From positions 1 to 64,000 of the forward strand of contig JADQAV010000021.1 of the NCBI GenBank assembly GCA_019775845.1: a stretch of DNA of 64,000 nucleotides, given 5' to 3'. The stretch is from Myrmaecium sp. VS I D KN 1 (Eukaryota; Ascomycota; Dothideomycetes; Valsariales; Valsariaceae). Of the stretch, positions 62,087 to 64,000 are shown piece by piece; position 1 is the first letter of the stretch; each line of letters opens with the position of its first letter. The notes beneath the pieces are model-generated. The model searched no databases, had not been told where the DNA came from, and saw only the letters and a program-made list of their open reading frames with translations. Both the position numbers and the translations under genes were made by a program.

Positions 62087-62270
62087 ATATCACAACCCGT
62101 GCTGCTGCTTGATCCTGCGACGTACATCCATGGGTACATCTAATTCGTAGCATCAATTCCCCGATACTTACCGTTTCCGGGACGGCAGTTGCCTTCTTAT
62201 ACAGATCCAGCCGTGTCCCGCGCGGGTCAGTGCTTGTCTCGGTCAATAGCCGCACTGAGTACTTAACGGG
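62087..62270 (-). other. Possible exon of an unidentified minus-strand gene
   Basis: On the minus strand, after an acceptor-like caattag, an open stretch codes S-P-V-K-Y-S-V-R-L-L-T-E-T, then R-L-D-L-Y-K-K-A-T-A-V-P-E-T. It is followed exactly by a strong donor gtaagt at about 62175. A downstream acceptor (cgaattag) precedes a frame with V-P-M-D-V-R-R-R-I-K-Q-Q-H-G-L and a stop, but the phases of the two pieces do not match. The stretch looks more like real protein than its surroundings. No upstream exons were found. Confidence 0.25.
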
Positions 62271-63447
62271 AGAGGTGTTAAGGTGCTAATTGCGGATGGA
62301 AGATCAACAATACGAAGAGCACTGCAACGGTCGTTATTGGAAATGGTATTTGCGTACCGCGCGCGCGGTCTGTCTGTCTGTATGTCAAATAACAGAATGA
62401 CAGAAAGGAGGAAGGTTTGGCATCTCTCTCTGCCTCAGGCTTAGCTCGTTCCCCCAGGACTGGGGGAAACCCGCTGGGACCCTGTCACAAGTCAATATTG
62501 CATGTGATGAATGTTCGACCTCACCGGACAGGCACACAGGAAGTGTGCATACCTAAGCATGAGCATGAAAGCGTGTCCTAGTCGGTGCGACAAAATAAGA
62601 TAAAACGCCCATCCTTCTCCAAACGGACCGGCAAGGCTTTGGCAGAGAGTAAGCGAATCTCCCGCCCCCCTCGTCTATGTACACGGAAGTAGAAAGGCTT
62701 CATGTCGATCTCCAAATCGCTTTTATATTTAGGGGTGAACGACAAGCATGTTAATCTCCACGTGGCTATTGGCGCAATGGGGATAACAAACTGTCGCGCG
62801 AGTCGCGGTAAGCGATCGTCGCTTTTCACATTGTGTTTCTTTTTTTGGTCTTTGGTTTTTATGCATGGATTTGTGTTGGTTTTGGATGATGATCCTTCAT
62901 GCTTCATTCCTTTTGGAAAAACAAGACCCCTTCATCCGGCAGGGATCACTGACGCGGGGAAGAAGGAATAAACCCCTGAATGCTCGCGAAGGAATGTGGC
63001 TTCAACAAAGAAAATGTTAAAGAAAAGAACTCACAAAATTAAAAATACACATCATCTTGTTCCTGCATCCAAGACGCGACCGTCGATAGGCGCAAATGTT
63101 GCGAATCTGGGGAGGGACTAAACGCGCCTTTCTCCTAGAGCGGCTCTCTCACGCCTTTCAGAAGCGCCCGGCTTGAGAGGCGGAGGGGGGCTTTCTGCCA
63201 CCGACCGCCGTGTCGGTATGGCCATGGCCATGGATGGCGCCTTTCTTCAGCCTTCAGCGGGAGGCGGTGGCTCCCCTTCCGCCCATCCTCCTATTCGACG
63301 GCGCCTACTTCATCTCGTCGTTGTTGAGAGGGCGGAGGAGGAGGATGGGAAGTGATAGGATCGAAGAGGTGTGGGGATAGCCTTGGGCGTTACGGAGGTT
63401 TGGTCGGTCGGCTGGCTGGCTGGCTGGCTGCGGGCAGCAGGGTGCTT
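62271..63447. other. Gene-free stretch
   Basis: Short frames only (up to 109 codons on the minus strand at 62578-62907, without recognisable features). There is a gcgcgcgcggtc stretch followed by tctgtctgtctg (62357-62381), a tttctttttttggtc patch (62837-62851) and a ggctggctggctggctgg run (63409-63430). Nothing is called. Confidence 0.5.
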
Positions 63448-63657
63448 TCAATCATCCAAGTGTTCAACGATGAGAACACATTTTACCGAAGATACCCCAA
63501 GTCGAATCTACGATCGCCCTGATTGGCCGTTGTACTTCGTGATTCTTTGATGAGCCTAAGGAGCTGAGCTGTCAATCATCCAAATGTTTAACGATGGCAG
63601 CCGACTTCACCGAAGATACCCCAATGAATCCCTGTAATCGCCCTGATTGGCCGATGC
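63448..63657 (+). repeat. Imperfect tandem duplication, each copy with a CCAAT box
   Basis: Two copies of about 85 bp start 124 bp apart. Each begins tcaatcatccaartgttyaa (63448 and 63572), contains accgaagataccccaa, and ends cgccctgattggccg. Each end block carries attgg, the reverse of CCAAT, the binding site of the fungal HAP/CBC complex. The copies differ at scattered positions. Confidence 0.8.
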
Positions 63658-63740
63658 TTGGAATACCTGATATAATAAGTAGCCATTCATCCATCACATT
63701 ATCCTATCCCTTCCCTTCCCTTCCCATCCCATCATTCCCC
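63640..63740 (+). promoter_or_regulatory. Candidate core promoter facing right
   Basis: After the second CCAAT-box block come tataataa at 63671-63678 and a pyrimidine tract (cccttcccttcccttcccat, about 63709-63728), the usual order upstream of a fungal transcription start. No open gene begins before the window ends, so the gene or its first coding exon would lie beyond 64000. This is inference from motif order. Confidence 0.35.
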
Positions 63741-64000
63741 GGACGGACAACATCCATACCAGAGGGAGAGAGCACAGATTTGCAGACCGGCGGCAACGTC
63801 GACCCTTCCTCGTGCCTCGTGTCACTGGACATTCCTTCTGGACCGGAAGCCAATAGGACGTTCGCATAAGCGAGTCGCGCGGGTCGAATGGGGGGCCGCG
63901 CCGGCCAGAATGGATGGAAGTCGAAAGTCTGCGAGTGAAGAACGACCGATTGGTGATTGAGTTCCTGCATGTGCGCTATCTGGTGAAAAGAAAAATAAGA

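Overview
The window looks like nuclear DNA of a filamentous ascomycete (Pezizomycotina). Genes carry short introns (44 to about 230 bp, mostly 50-90) with GTANGT-type donors. The gene set is typical of these fungi: a PAS hybrid histidine kinase, a queuosine-salvage protein, Elongin C, Prp43, Skb1/PRMT5 and Mtc5/WDR59. The first 12.8 kb is an AT-rich block with the signature of repeat-induced point mutation (RIP). Order and species cannot be fixed from sequence alone; the compact genes and short introns would fit Eurotiomycetes, but that is a guess.

Layout. 1-12800 is a RIP-degraded transposon graveyard: almost no CpA/TpG, stops in every frame, four copies of an unclassified inverted repeat, a Tc1/mariner transposase relic, and a better-preserved 442-bp MITE. 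At the border, 13127-13689 is a clean non-autonomous DNA element with about 44-bp inverted repeats, an 8-bp target duplication and an internal cgcaggcc array. 15019-53000 is a dense housekeeping region. In order it holds a hybrid histidine kinase, a Lys/Glu-repeat hypothetical protein, Elongin C, Orc6, a mitochondrial SDR (Oar1/FabG-like), the queuosine salvage protein (minus), the SUMO E1 subunit Uba2, a DUF423 membrane protein (minus), an F-box protein, Prp43 (minus), PRMT5/Skb1, a polyQ BTB-like protein (minus), Mtc5/WDR59 (minus), Ubc13 and ribosomal protein L24. 55799-57375 is a two-finger C2H2 transcription factor (minus). It is surrounded by 2.8 kb (3' side) and about 6.6 kb (5' side) with no convincing gene but many simple repeats.

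How the genes relate. They do not form a pathway or biosynthetic cluster. Four divergent pairs share promoters: Qng1/Uba2, DUF423/F-box, Prp43/PRMT5 and Mtc5/Ubc13. Several belong to ubiquitin or ubiquitin-like biology (Elongin C, Uba2, F-box, Ubc13, possibly the BTB-like protein), but nothing shows joint regulation. Exon boundaries were worked out by hand from splice motifs, reading phase and remembered family conservation. They are consistent in phase but have not been tested against transcripts. I found no clearly new biological system; the best leads are the mobile-element structures at the island border, the polyQ BTB-like protein, and the duplicated CCAAT-box block at the right edge.
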